Positions 17,883 through 27,369 are shown, numbered from the stretch's first letter. The stretch is DNA of 64,000 nucleotides from Actinacidiphila oryziradicis (GCF_005047355.1 NZ_SUMC01000030.1:1-64000); one strand, 5' to 3'. Made by a program: numbers and translations. Notes: generated by a model from the sequence alone, not told the origin.

Positions 17883-18947
17883 TCACTTCACGTCGACGTA
17901 GTCACCGGCGGCGGACACGGCCGGGGTGGTGGAGGTGCCGGCGAAGGAGTAGCGCCAGTAGCCGTCGACCGAGGCCTTGTAGGTGGTCTTCAGGCTGCCG
18001 GAGCTGCTGGTGGTGACCGTCTTGAGGGTGGTGTAGGTGCTGCTGCCCTTCTTACGGAACTGCAGCTTGACCGGCTGGGTGCTGTAGCCGGCGTACTTCG
18101 AGGTGTCCCAGTTCGCACGGGTGAGGGACCCGACGATGGTGACGGTCTTGCCCTTGACGACCGGCTCGGGTGATGCGTTCACCGTGAGCCTGGATGCGCG
18201 CTGCAGGGCGGGAGCGGCGAGGCCGGTCTGCTGCGCCACGCCGACCTTGCTCATGTCCGGGTTGCTCACGCTCCCCTGCCCGTTGAGGGCCACTGCCCAG
18301 GCCACTGTGTGCCACTTCGCGCCGGCGTCGACGGTGGCCAACTCATCCTGCGGATAGATGTCCACCGTGCCCTTGCAGGTCTCGGTGGTGATAACGCTGG
18401 TGGAGGAGGAGGTGGAGGAAGTGATGGAGCAAGTGGCCGGGTTGTCGCCGTACAGGTCGTTGGCCGGGGTGGTGGCGGAACCGCGGTAGAGGTCGACGCC
18501 GGTGAGGAAGTCGGCGGCGGTGACGTCGGTGTCCGTAGCGGTGAGGGTGAAGCTGTAGGGCACGTGGACCGTGGCGGTGGTGCCCACGGGCACGGCGGCC
18601 TTGCCACTGTTGACCTTCACAGCCGAGAAGGTCACGGCGAGCGGGTACGGCGTGGCTGTCACGGAAGGGGCGGCGAAGGCCTTGGCGGCCGCCGGGTGCG
18701 CGGCCTTGACCTGCTGGGCCAGCAGCCAATCCTGGTGGGCCGGGTCCCTCGGCGAACGCGAAGGAGCACCTCGGGGACGGGCCGCCAAGCGGGAAACCGC
18801 CGGTCCGGACCTCCCGGGCTGCCGAGCCGGACGGTCCGGCCGTGGCTGGTGGGTTCGGTCCGGCCCGAGGCCCGGTGGCGACGTCCACGAGAGGGAACCC
18901 GCGAGGTCGCCAGTCAACAGCCCCCTTTCATGGCCCGGTGTGGACAT
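17883..18947 (-). pseudogene. Secreted-type protein lacking its signal peptide (probably truncated)
   Basis: The C-terminal 270 residues look like a genuine exported actinomycete protein: Thr/Ser-rich beta domains and a C-terminal module ending KASVDGYWRYSFAGTSTT, which I recall as a common repeat unit in Streptomyces extracellular proteins. The first 80 or so residues (MSTPGHERGLLTGDLAG and a Pro/Arg-rich stretch) do not form a signal peptide and look like non-coding sequence read in frame. The likely explanation is loss of the original 5' end; a frameshift near 18725 is the alternative. Function is unknown. Confidence 0.6.
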
Positions 18948-19499
18948 AGGCGGCCCACCACAGTGGGTCGCCGTCCCGCTCCCGCAACCGCTGCACGGCG
19001 CTGTGCAGGGCGGCCGCGGCGCGGCTCGGATCGAGGCCGTCGAGGTGGCCGGGAGACCGCGGCGACATCAGGCCGGTATGGAAAGAAGTCCATTCCCGAG
19101 CAGCGCGGCTGAGCGGCGGAGGTCGCCGCCGGCCGTGACGCGGGCTCTGGAGGTGTCGCTGCGGTTGGAGTTGGTCTACTCGGACACCTTCCGGGCCGTG
19201 GTCCCACTGCGCAGCCTGGCCGACCCGACGGTGCTGGCCGACGCGCCGGACCTGTGGTCGGGGAGGTCCACCGCCCCCGAACTGTTCGGCCCGCGCGGGC
19301 AGTGATGACGTACGCGGGCACGACGCCGGAGCCCGGTTTCCCGGAGGCCCGGTGGGCCCTACCCCGTATCGCGCAATCCGCGGGACATCTCGGCCGTGGC
19401 CGAAGGCGTTTGGGCGGCGGTCATACCTGAGGACCGGCTGATCTAAAGTGCTGGTGTCAGTACCCCGTCATCTGGTGACCTGAGAAGGACCAACGGATT
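18948..19499. other. Region without a supported gene upstream of htpG
   Basis: Open frames here are low quality. A 57-residue plus-strand stretch ending at 19305 (from about 19135, containing LRLELVYSDTFRAVV) has plausible codon use and may be the tail of a decayed gene, but I do not recognise it. The bases just before 19500 hold a GAGAAGGA ribosome site for htpG. No HspR-type (HAIR) or CIRCE element was recognised. Confidence 0.4.
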
Positions 19500-21431
19500 A
19501 TGCCGACCGAGACGTTCGAGTTCCAGGTGGAAGCGCGCCAGCTTCTGCAGATGGTGATTCACTCGATCTACTCCAACAAGGACGTGTTTCTGCGCGAGCT
19601 CGTCTCCAATGCCTCCGACGCCCTCGACAAGCTGCGGCTCGAAGCGCTCCGCGACGACTCACTCGGCGCGGACGTGTCCGACCTCCACGTCGCCCTTGAG
19701 GCCGACCCGCAGGCCCGTACGCTGACCGTGCGGGACAACGGGATCGGCATGTCCCGCGACGAGGTGGTCCGGCTCATCGGGACGATCGCCAACTCGGGTA
19801 CGGCGACGTACCTGCGGGAACTCAAGGAGGCCGGGGACACCGCGGCGACCGAGGGGCTGATCGGCCAGTTCGGCGTCGGGTTCTACTCCAGCTTCATGGT
19901 GGCCGACGAGGTGACGCTGCTGACCCGGCGTGCGGGCGAGAGCCAGGGCACCCGCTGGATGTCGAGCGGCGAGGGGACGTACACCGTGGAGACCGTCGAC
20001 GACGCGCCGCAGGGCACCGCGATCACCCTTGGGCTCAAGCCGGAGGACACCGAGGACCGGCTCCACGACTACACGTCGCCGTGGAAGCTCCGGGAGATCG
20101 TCAAGCGATATTCGGACTTCATAACCTGGCCCATCCGGATGGCCACGCAGCCCGCGCCCCAAGCCGACGCCGACGCGGGGGAGGGGGCCGACACCGCGCC
20201 CGGCGAGCCCGAGACGCTCAACTCCATGAAGGCCCTGTGGGCCCGCTCGCGCGAGGAGGTCACCGACGACGAGTACCACGAGCTGTACAAGCACATCAGC
20301 CACGACTGGACCGACCCCCTGGAGACCATCCGCCTGCAGGCGGAAGGCACCTTCGAGTACCAGGCGCTGCTGTTCATCCCGGCCCACGCTCCCCAGGACC
20401 TCTTCCTTCAGGGCTACAAGCGCGGTGTCCAGCTCTATGTGAAACGCGTGTTCATCATGGACGACTGCGAAGCGCTGATGCCGTCGTACCTGCGCTTCGT
20501 CAAGGGTGTCGTGGACGCGCAGGACCTGTCGCTCAACGTGTCCCGCGAGATCCTCCAGCAGGACCGTCAGATCCAGTTGATGCACCGCCGGCTGGCCAAG
20601 AAGGTGCTGTCGACCATTAAGGACATGATGTCCGCGGCCCCGGATCGGTATGCCACGTTCTGGAGGGAGTTCGGCCGCGTCCTGAAGGAGGGACTGCTGG
20701 GCGACGTCGAGAACGGTGACGCCATCCTCGGCGTGTCCTCCTTCGCTACGACCCACGACAAGGACGAGCCGACCACTTTGGCGCAGTACGTGGAGCGGAT
20801 GAAGGACGGCCAAGACCACATTTTCTACCTCACCGGTGAGTCCCGGCAGGCCATGGAGAGCTCGCCGCACATGGAGGCGTTCCAGGCCCGAGGAATCGAG
20901 GTGCTGCTGCTGACCGACCCAGTCGACGAGGTGTGGGTCGACACGGCCCCCGAATTCGACGGCAAGAAGTTCCGCTCCGTCGCCAAGGGAGAGGTCGACC
21001 TCGGCACTGAGGAGGAGAAGCAGGAGGCCGGCACCGAGCGCGAGAAGCAGCAGGAGGAGTACGCGGGCCTGCTGACCTGGATGACGGACCGGCTGAGCGA
21101 CGACGTCAAGGAGGTACGGCTCTCCTCCCGTCTTACCGTCTCGCCCGCCTGCGTCGTCTCGGACACGCACGACGTGACCCCGGCGCTGGAGAACATCTAC
21201 CGGGCCATGGGCCAGGAGATCCCCCACTCCAAGCGCATCCTCGAACTCAACCCCAAGCACCCCCTGGTCATCGGCCTCAACCGGACCCACACCGAACGCC
21301 CGGGCGACACCGGCCTCAATGAGACGGCCGAACTCGTCCACGCCTTGGCTCTGCTGGCTGAAGGCGGCGAACCGCCCCACCCCGCCCGCTTCGTCAAACT
21401 GATGGCCGACCGCCTCGAACGCACCTTGTGA
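19500..21431 (+). CDS. htpG: Molecular chaperone HtpG (Hsp90)
   Basis: This encodes 643 residues, normal for bacterial Hsp90. The N-terminal GHKL ATPase domain shows [16 protein letters not shown], the DNGIGM motif and GQFGVGFYS. The middle domain (about 235-510) includes the family stretch [17 protein letters not shown], and the C-terminal dimerisation domain follows. It binds and remodels client proteins in the cytoplasm in an ATP-driven cycle. The start is ATG at 19500 with GAAGGA nine bases upstream. It appears to be a single-gene unit ending near the hairpin at 21476. Confidence 0.97.
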
Positions 21432-21475
21432 GCCCGCACGCCCCTCCACGTCAACGGGGTGGGGGCTGTGCCCTG

Positions 21476-21500
21476 GCCCGCGGGTTGTGACACCGCGGGC
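21476..21500 (+). terminator. Probable htpG terminator
   Basis: GCCCGCGG (21476-21483) and CCGCGGGC (21493-21500) form an 8-bp stem with a 9-base loop, 44 bases after the htpG stop. Confidence 0.55.
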
Positions 21501-21694
21501 AGGACTTGACTCGTGAGCGTCCTCAGTCGAAACCGTCGACGCCTTGCCTCGGAGCCCTCGGTCTCTACGACCCGCCATGCGACCTGTCGGAGCCGGGCGG
21601 CAAGTCGCCACCGCGGGTCGGCGACACCGTCTTTCCTTAGGAGCGGCGGGCCGCCTCCGTCGCCTCGCAATGCGGGCGAAGCGATTTACCGCTT

Positions 21695-22060
21695 GGCCTC
21701 TTCGTCCCGAATCACGGGCACAGCGGTCGCTGAGGTCATCTACGCACGTCAGAGGCAGTGCAGGGGTTGTTGACGGTCACTGCGGGCTGGGGCGGTTGCT
21801 GTACTTCGCTGCTGTACATCCCGCTTGCGGATCATGGGGGACTGCGTCATGCAGGAGACAAGCCGCCTGTTGCGCGTCGAGGGTTATCCTGTCGTTATGA
21901 GCGTCGGTTACAACCACTACCCCGAGCTCCACGCCCTGATCGAGCGGCTTCAGCCGGAGCAGGCCGACGAGCTTCGCCGCCATCCCGCCTGCTCACCGGC
22001 TGAGCTTCACCGGCATAGGGGTCAGCGCCAACCAGCACCTGGGCGCTGAGGCCAAACAGA
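21695..22060 (+). repeat. Element left-end repeat, copy 1
   Basis: This segment is closely similar to 34850-35243. Both begin with the tRNA-derived GGCCTCTTCGTCCCGAATCA, contain the arm-type motif and then the vapB-like start. The two copies differ by substitutions, a 29-base deletion in this copy and a 1-base deletion in the other. I read them as related left ends of two integrative elements. To the left of 21695 the tRNA similarity decays quickly. Confidence 0.75.
21794..21818 (+). repeat. Recurrent att-associated motif, copy 1
   Basis: This 25-base motif begins GGTTGCTGTACTT and ends GCTGTACA. It is identical to copies at 22792-22816 and 34949-34973, and a diverged copy is at 55594-55618. 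It contains a direct repeat of GCTGTAC, as expected of an integrase arm-binding site, but its role is inferred only from position. Confidence 0.65.
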
Positions 22061-22095
22061 TCATCCGGCGAGACCTGCGCGGAGTCGACGAGTGA
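21897..22095 (+). pseudogene. VapB-like antitoxin, frameshifted
   Basis: The gene starts MSVGYNHYPELHALIERLQP. Compared with the second copy at 35052, it lacks 29 bases near 21983, which shifts the frame and ends translation at 22049. If the frame is restored the protein runs to ...RRDLRGVDE with a TGA that overlaps the toxin GTG start (GTGA), the classic arrangement of a coupled antitoxin-toxin pair. Translation probably begins almost at the 5' end of the message, since a TATCCT box lies 6 bases before the ATG (inference). Confidence 0.75.
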
Positions 22096-22505
22096 TCCTG
22101 GTTGACACAGGTCCACTGGTCGCCGCGCTCGCTGCCACAGACGCTGATCACGCGCGCTGCGCATCGTTCTTCAACAGCTTTGTCGGGGAACTGCTCGTCA
22201 CCCCGTATGTGGTGAATGAGGTCTGCTACCTCACCGAGCGTGACATGGGCAGCAAGGCAGAGGCCGCGTTCCTCCGGTCCCTCGCGCGCGGCGAGCTGCG
22301 GCAGATCGAGATTGAGTCAGGCGATTTGTTCCGTATGGCCGAGCTGGTCGAGACCTACGCCGACTTCCCACTCGGCATGGCCGACGCCGCGGTTATCGCG
22401 GTTGCCGAGCGCTTGGCCGCTCGCGATATCGCGACCCTGGACCAACGGCACTTCCGTGTCGTGCGCCCTCGGCACACGACGACCTTCAGGCTCCTGCCCG
22501 ACTGA
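22092..22505 (+). CDS. PIN-domain toxin, VapC-like
   Basis: This encodes 137 residues with all four acidic PIN residues in place: D5 (ILVDTGPL), E43 (VVNEVCYL), D98 (GMADAAVIA) and D117 (IATLDQRHF). VapC-type toxins are Mg-dependent ribonucleases, often cutting tRNA or rRNA. The GTG start overlaps the stop of the upstream antitoxin frame. That antitoxin is frameshifted here, so the toxin gene is intact next to a dead antitoxin. It may be poorly translated through loss of coupling or be inhibited by an antitoxin from elsewhere. Confidence 0.85.
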   Translation: MILVDTGPLVAALAATDADHARCASFFNSFVGELLVTPYVVNEVCYLTERDMGSKAEAAFLRSLARGELRQIEIESGDLFRMAELVETYADFPLGMADAAVIAVAERLAARDIATLDQRHFRVVRPRHTTTFRLLPD

Positions 22506-23273
22506 CACCACAGGAGGCCGACCGGAACCGATGTTGATCAAGGTTCCGGAAAGTCGACCCGGTCAAGGACGTGCCCGATCCGGCTCCGGGCTCCAGGCAA
22601 CCTACGGGCCAGAGGCAGAGTTCAGTGCTTGGCATGCCGGCTCAACCACTCGAAGGCGGTGGCGCTGGAGGCCCATGAGGGGTGTCACGGCCGTCATCTG
22701 ATCCGTAGCTCTATGTGGATCGGTCATCGGATTGTCGCACAGGTTGCCGTTGGAGCGCTGACGGGTGATTCGGGTCGGCTGCGGTCGGGGAGGTTGCTGT
22801 ACTTCGCTGCTGTACAACCACAACTGACCGACCCGGTCGGACCCGGCACCGCCCCGTAGTCGCAGGGGGTGCGGCGCCGGACGCGTCAGGCCTACGCCTC
22901 GGCCACCAGCTGGAAGGCCCCCATGCCGTCGATCGTCTCGGAGATGAAGTCCGCGTAGCCCGCGTGCCGACGCAGTGCTGTCTCAAGGGTAGAGCTTCCT
23001 CTCCTCGGCCAGCATCGCCACGTACGCCGGGCGCCCCCTGCTCCACTCCCAACCCGAGTAGTTATTTATCGGCAGCCCCCTGGGGTAACCACCGTGACGG
23101 GTGGCGAGATGTCGTCACCGACCCGCTCGCCGAATTCCGAACTTCACAGCCTTGTGGCAAAGTCACCCCCAGGCCCTTTACGAAGTCTTGGCCTAGGGGC
23201 GCACAACTGTGCGTGCGGCACAGGAGTCACACAGGTGCGTCACCACTCCTCTGTCCTCCCAAGGAACTCCTTC
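22506..23273. other. Decayed region after the PIN gene
   Basis: No intact gene is seen. A second exact copy of the 25-base att-associated motif lies at 22792-22816. On the minus strand between about 22893 and 23060 there are two short in-frame protein-like pieces in different frames (RRHAGYADFISETIDGMGAF, and RPAYVAMLAEERKLYP). They look like the end of a frameshifted gene that I cannot identify. A dyad CGCACA-AC-TGTGCG at 23200-23213 lies upstream of the next gene. Confidence 0.45.
22792..22816 (+). repeat. Recurrent att-associated motif, copy 2
   Basis: Identical over 25 bases to the copies at 21794 and 34949. It lies about 290 bases after the PIN gene, so the toxin locus is bracketed by two copies. 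Confidence 0.6.
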
Positions 23274-24266
23274 ATGAGACTTCGTCGCACATTCGCCGCA
23301 GCCGCCGCGACCGCTGCCCTGGTGCCGGCCGCGCTGCTCTCGGCGACGGCCGCGCACGCGGACCCGAACGCGACTGCCACCGCCACGGTTAGCGCCCCCC
23401 CGACGGACACGGCCGGCGACACGGCCACGGCGACGGACACCGCAACGGCGACCGACACCCCGACAGCGACCGACACGCCGACGGCGACCGACACGCCCAC
23501 TGCCACGGACATCCCAACGGCGACCGACACGCCGACCACGACGGCCACCCCGACCACGACGGCCACGCCGACCACGCCGTGCCCGACGGACGACGGCAGC
23601 GATACCTCTTCCGCGCTGACCCTCAGCGTCACCGGCCTGCCCAGCAAGATCGCTGCGGGCAGTGGCTGGCACACCTTCCAGATGTCTGCGTCCAACACCT
23701 CGGACAAGTCGCTGGGCACCGTCAACTGGCTCAGCGCCGTGGACAACGACAGCAACAGCGACAATCCGAAGGACTGGCTGGGCACCTACGCCCACCTGCA
23801 GTTCTTCGACCCGGCTTCCAAGACCTGGCAGAGCATGGAGGACCTGGTCGGCACCGGCGTCTTCTTCGGCGCGACCGACCTCGGCCCGCACGCCACAGTC
23901 GACATCAAGATGCGGCTGAGCCTGGATGCCAAGGCTCCGGTCGGCGACGGCTTCGCCATCGGCCTCGGCGGCTACACCGACGACGCCAAGTGCGACCACA
24001 CGGCTTACAGCGAGTACGACTTCAAGGTGCTCGCGCCCGGCAAGAGCGCCGGCAACCCGGGTGACGCCACCGGCACCAGCGCCCCCGCCCCCGTCGGCAA
24101 GAAGCCCCAGGGCGGCATCACCGACCTGCCGGCGACCGGCAGCCTCGCCGAGACCGGCGCCTCCTCGTCGCTCCCGACGATCGCCCTTTCCGGCGGCGCG
24201 GCCGTGGTGCTCGGCGCGGGTGCGATGTTCATCGTCCGGCGCCGCAAGTCGGGCAGCGCCGCCTGA
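23274..24266 (+). CDS. LAXTG-type sortase-anchored surface protein
   Basis: This encodes 330 residues from ATG at 23274 with AAGGAA nine bases upstream. A signal peptide with probable cleavage after TAAHA (about residue 29) is followed by a low-complexity Thr/Ala/Asp/Pro segment (residues 40-100, built on TATDTP repeats). A beta-rich domain of unknown type spans about 115-255. The C-terminus has the sorting signal LAETG (291-295), a hydrophobic helix (300-320) and RRRK. In Streptomyces the LAXTG signal is the substrate of class E sortases. No sortase gene is nearby. Confidence 0.88.
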   Translation: MRLRRTFAAAAATAALVPAALLSATAAHADPNATATATVSAPPTDTAGDTATATDTATATDTPTATDTPTATDTPTATDIPTATDTPTTTATPTTTATPTTPCPTDDGSDTSSALTLSVTGLPSKIAAGSGWHTFQMSASNTSDKSLGTVNWLSAVDNDSNSDNPKDWLGTYAHLQFFDPASKTWQSMEDLVGTGVFFGATDLGPHATVDIKMRLSLDAKAPVGDGFAIGLGGYTDDAKCDHTAYSEYDFKVLAPGKSAGNPGDATGTSAPAPVGKKPQGGITDLPATGSLAETGASSSLPTIALSGGAAVVLGAGAMFIVRRRKSGSAA

Positions 24267-24601
24267 TCTGAACCCCGAGCGGTACCGGCGGCACCGGAAG
24301 GATCGGCAGGCGCAGCGCGCCGAAGGCCGCTCCCGGACCGCCGGGAGCCGGGGGCTCACCGGGGGAGGCGCGCGTAGGCCTCCCCCGGGTGGACGGAGTC
24401 TCTGCTCGCCCAGTTGGTGGCAGTCCGGGATCAGTGGTGACCTGGCAGCGTGCCCAACCGACGCCGCGTCCGCGTATATGAACGTGGCAAAGATCGCTGA
24501 ACTCAGACGGCTCGCCCCAGAACCTTCCCCTGCCCGAGCGCCGGCAGATCAAGAAGATCGCGAAGTCCAAGCCCACCGAGCACGCATCGGTGGATCAAGG
24601 C
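24267..24601. other. Intergenic region, no supported gene
   Basis: I see nothing convincing here. A short frame at about 24478 (MNVAKIAELRRLAP) has no ribosome site or family resemblance. Confidence 0.4.
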
Positions 24602-25249
24602 TTAGGTACAGGAGTGAGCCGCTGCGCGGACACTGTGGCGACGGTCGTGGGCGAGAAGGTCGAGTACCGCTGCGGTTGGTTCGGAATCGTCCGCCTGGGC
24701 TGCTGCCTGTGCGAGTGTTCGCCGTACTCGAAAGTCCTTGTCCGTGGCCAGTTGCATGGTGGTGCTTCGATAGCGGGTCGGGTGCCGCAGGCATAGCACT
24801 GCGCTGGCCTGTCGGACGCTGTTGTGGGGGTGGGCTGCGAGGAGGTTGGCGTCGACCGCGTCAGTTGCTTCCTGCGGCAGGTAGCTCAGCACCTGCGCGG
24901 CAGCATGCACGTCGGCGGCGTCCTCGCTGCGTAGCAGGATGATTGCTTGGTCGCGCGCCCAGGCGTGCTCCTCGGGGGTGGTGGCTGACGCTGCGGCCAG
25001 GAGCAACGCGGGTCCACGAAGCGAGGTCGATCCCATGGAGATCTTGAATGAGCTGAGTCGGTGGGGAGTCCCGGTCAGCTCGTCGTCGAGATGACTGCCT
25101 TTCCGCTCTCCGAGCATGAAGCTACTGGCGGTGTGGAACGCTTCCTGTCGGATGTCGTCTGGCAGGTCGATGATCAGGTTGCGGGCACCGGTGAGTGCGT
25201 CCTGCCGATTGATTGCCACCTCCCTCTCTGTCAGCCTGTGGTGCCGCAT
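24602..25249 (-). CDS. HEAT-repeat-like helical protein
   Basis: This encodes 215 residues from ATG at 25249 (MRHHRLTEREVAINRQD). Residues 85-205 form repeated paired helices (DQAIILLRSEDAADVHAAAQ, then further Ala/Leu-rich repeats ending RRHSVRAAAHS), as in HEAT/PBS-lyase-like scaffolds. It follows the SAVED-domain remnant on the same strand. It could be the next gene of that operon or the C-terminal part of one longer frameshifted protein. No ribosome site stands out before 25249, which weakens the start call. Confidence 0.5.
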   Translation of the reverse strand: MRHHRLTEREVAINRQDALTGARNLIIDLPDDIRQEAFHTASSFMLGERKGSHLDDELTGTPHRLSSFKISMGSTSLRGPALLLAAASATTPEEHAWARDQAIILLRSEDAADVHAAAQVLSYLPQEATDAVDANLLAAHPHNSVRQASAVLCLRHPTRYRSTTMQLATDKDFRVRRTLAQAAAQADDSEPTAAVLDLLAHDRRHSVRAAAHSCT

Positions 25250-25747
25250 GGTCGAGGTGGGTTGCGAAGTCAACGACTGAAGCCGCGTCCTGCCAGCACC
25301 AGGACTCGTCATGGCGCTGGCGCTGATGGATTTCGGTGGGCACGGTGTCATCGAGGCGCGAGCCGAGATAAACCAGCAACGGCAGCCGAGCGAAGCCGAA
25401 GACGCTGAGGTGTCTGACGTTGTCGCGGGCGATACCCCGTTTCAACTGGTGCTCGATCACATCGTCGATCACTGCCGTGGCGTGCCGGTTGTAGGAACGA
25501 CTCCGCTCCCCCGCATCCCACGGTGAGTCCGCCAGCCTGGCGGACTCACCGGGCAGGTGCCGCAGGTCAATCTCGATGCCGTGCCGGGAGTACGACTCCA
25601 GGAACAGCGGGTACCGCTTCGCGGCGACTTTCGGGCTTCGGCAAGGAGTTCGACGCACATGTAGCGGTCGGCCTCGCGGTCTCCGCCGCTGAGACAAGAC
25701 CCGCTCCGTTCACCCAGGTTATCGGCTGGATTCAGGCCATTGGCCAA
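25200..25747 (-). pseudogene. SAVED-domain protein remnant (CBASS effector type)
   Basis: Two frames carry one protein. The first reads ...DREADRYMCVELLAEA from about 25747. After a frame change near 25640 it continues with YPLFLESYSRHGIEIDLRHL, LADSPWDAGERSRSYNRHA and HLSVFGFARLPLLVYLGSRL ... QRHDESWCWQ. These blocks match my memory of SAVED domains, which sense cyclic oligonucleotides in CBASS anti-phage systems. A second frame change lies near 25220-25260. No CD-NTase gene is visible nearby, so this is an orphan relic. Confidence 0.55.
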
Positions 25748-25816
25748 GAGACGGTCTACCCGGCGGCCACGTTGCTGTCCACACTCCTCGGCAGGGAGTC
25801 CACGGAGGGGGAAGCC

Positions 25817-26545
25817 ATGGTCAAGAAGCGAGGGCGCCGATCAGCTGCCCGCAAGCGCGGCAGCGTGATCCTTCTTGGTGGGGGCGCGCTGCTGTTGCTC
25901 GTGACGGTGGCATTCTGGTCGGCCATCTGGCCGTACCTGCTTGGGGCCGGCGTACTCGGCGGCCTCGGTACCGGAAGCTGGTGGCTGTGGCGTACCGATA
26001 GGCGGGTGCGCGGCCGGGACCGGCAGTGGCGACAGCAGGACGCGATACAGGCCGGCCACCGGACCCTTACCGAGGTGGACAAGATGTCCGGCACCGAATT
26101 CGAGGAGCTGGTCGCCGCCCTGTGCCGCCGGGACGGCTGCACCGACATCCGCAGGGTGGGCGGAGCCGGGGACAACGGGGCTGACGTCACCGGACGCCTT
26201 CCCGACGGCCGCACGATGATCATCCAATGCAAGCGCTACACACCACGCAGCACCATCGCTCCCCGCGAGGTCCGCGACCTCCTCGGCTCCAAAGCCCACT
26301 TCGGAGCAGACCTGGCCGTTTTCGTCACCACCACCCGCTTCAGCCGCCAGTCCGAGGATCTCTGCGTACACAACGACATCCTCGCCATCCACCGCGACCA
26401 CCTCGGCCTATGGAACAACGGAGCCTCGCTGCAATCCCTGATCAACATCAACGGCTCCGGCCAGGGCGACCAACAGCACCGAGCCCGCTGGAAGAAGACA
26501 TATGGAACATCGCCCCGACCCACAGCCCGTCGTCGAGGCGCATAG
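25817..26545 (+). CDS. Membrane-anchored Mrr-like restriction endonuclease
   Basis: This encodes 242 residues from ATG at 25817 with GGAGGGGGAAG upstream. Two membrane helices (about 17-34 and 37-56) precede a PD-(D/E)XK nuclease domain of the Mrr_cat type: FEELVAALCRRDG, GGAGDNGADV with Asp123, then the Q137-C-K139 motif (IIQCKRYTP). Such proteins are predicted to cut modified or foreign DNA, and the membrane anchor places the nuclease at the inner face of the membrane. The gene lies divergent to the SAVED/HEAT remnant, consistent with a former defence locus. Confidence 0.85.
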   Translation: MVKKRGRRSAARKRGSVILLGGGALLLLVTVAFWSAIWPYLLGAGVLGGLGTGSWWLWRTDRRVRGRDRQWRQQDAIQAGHRTLTEVDKMSGTEFEELVAALCRRDGCTDIRRVGGAGDNGADVTGRLPDGRTMIIQCKRYTPRSTIAPREVRDLLGSKAHFGADLAVFVTTTRFSRQSEDLCVHNDILAIHRDHLGLWNNGASLQSLININGSGQGDQQHRARWKKTYGTSPRPTARRRGA

Positions 26546-26623
26546 CTCCATGAGGAGGGGAAGGGCCTGAGAGTCGTCACCAGGCCCCGAACTCCTCGTC
26601 GGAGAACCGCCCACAGCTTGCGG

Positions 26624-26764
26624 CTAGCGCTTCTTGGTCTTCTTCTGTGGCGGGGTCCACTCGCCCCGGTGCAACTGACAGCGGGAGTAACCGATCATCG
26701 CCGGATTCTGGCACCGCTTCCCGGTCTTGGTGTTGGTCGACCCGCACTTGACCTGTTTGCCCAT
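26624..26764 (-). CDS. 46-residue Cys/His protein, possible zinc finger
   Basis: ATG at 26764 follows a strong GAGGAGG ribosome site five bases away. The product begins MGKQVKCGSTNTKTGKRCQN and ends in a Lys/Arg-rich tail KKTKKR. Cys7, Cys18, Cys29 and His32 are spaced like short metal-binding motifs of the form C...G..C...G..RC..H found in many phage and mobile-element small proteins. The gene is convergent with the Mrr-like nuclease. Function unknown; the basic tail suggests nucleic-acid binding. Confidence 0.65.
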   Translation of the reverse strand: MGKQVKCGSTNTKTGKRCQNPAMIGYSRCQLHRGEWTPPQKKTKKR

Positions 26765-26940
26765 TCGTCCTCCTCTGTCCGGTCGGAGGCGTGCCATGCC
26801 AGGCCCATCGTCACCGGCCAGAGCTGCGAACCGCTCTACCTGCGCGCGTATTCGACTGATTCCAGCTCTTTAAGGCCCGGATCATGACATTCTCGCCCAG
26901 GCTGATCAACATCAAGGCAACAGCATGCTCAGCGCTGGCG

Positions 26941-27230
26941 TTACGCCTGGCCGTACAGGGCTGCCAGATCGATCAGCCGGATGCCAGGGGTGGTGTCGGC
27001 GGTGATGCGGGCCTTGTCGTTGAAGCCTGCCCCGCTGAAGCAGATGAGCTGAGTGTGGGTGGTGTCGTAGCGTCCGGCCTGGGTGATGAGGTCGCGGATG
27101 TGCTGGAGGCGTTCGATGTGGGCGATGCCCATGGTGTCGTTCCACTTGGCTTCTCCGATGGCCAGCAGCGGCGGCTTGCCGCCGTCCGTGATGCCGAGGA
27201 GTTCGCCTGCGCGCATGGCGTGTGGTCCCA
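26941..27230 (-). pseudogene. C-terminal fragment of a COG1672-type ATPase (DUF234 end)
   Basis: About 95 residues resemble the end of archaeal-type ATPases that carry a C-terminal nuclease-like DUF234: KPPLLAIGEAKWNDTMG, then HIRDLI and LICFSGAGFNDKARI, ending DLAALYGQA. The Asp/Glu and GEAKW pieces recall the PD-(D/E)XK core (E-x-K). The ATPase part is missing; upstream sequence near 27220 changes frame. It is a relic. Confidence 0.55.
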
Positions 27231-27369
27231 AAGTGGTCCCAGGGCACACGGCTCCGAAGGCCGCTTGGCATCGTGCCAGGCCGCGGGCTTGTGTTCGGCG
27301 CGGGCGTGTTCGGCGGCCAGTTCGGCGATGTTAGGCAGGTCGCGGATGCCGCACGGTGGGGGCGTTCAT
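27223..27369 (-). pseudogene. Frameshifted small gene following the 172-residue protein
   Basis: ATG at 27369 overlaps the stop of the upstream gene (ATGA). After MNAPTVR the frame stops early, but one frame over it reads DLPNIAELAAEHARAEHKPA and AAWHDAKRP, which looks like real protein. A single-base change near 27345 would explain it. Not recognised. Confidence 0.45.

Noticed and set aside
18309..19112. Plus-strand Gly/Val-rich frame opposite the secreted-type protein
   Set aside because: It is an antisense shadow with no start signal and biased composition.
20081..20620. Alternative frame inside htpG
   Set aside because: It is a shadow frame of htpG; Hsp90 motifs are continuous in the main frame.
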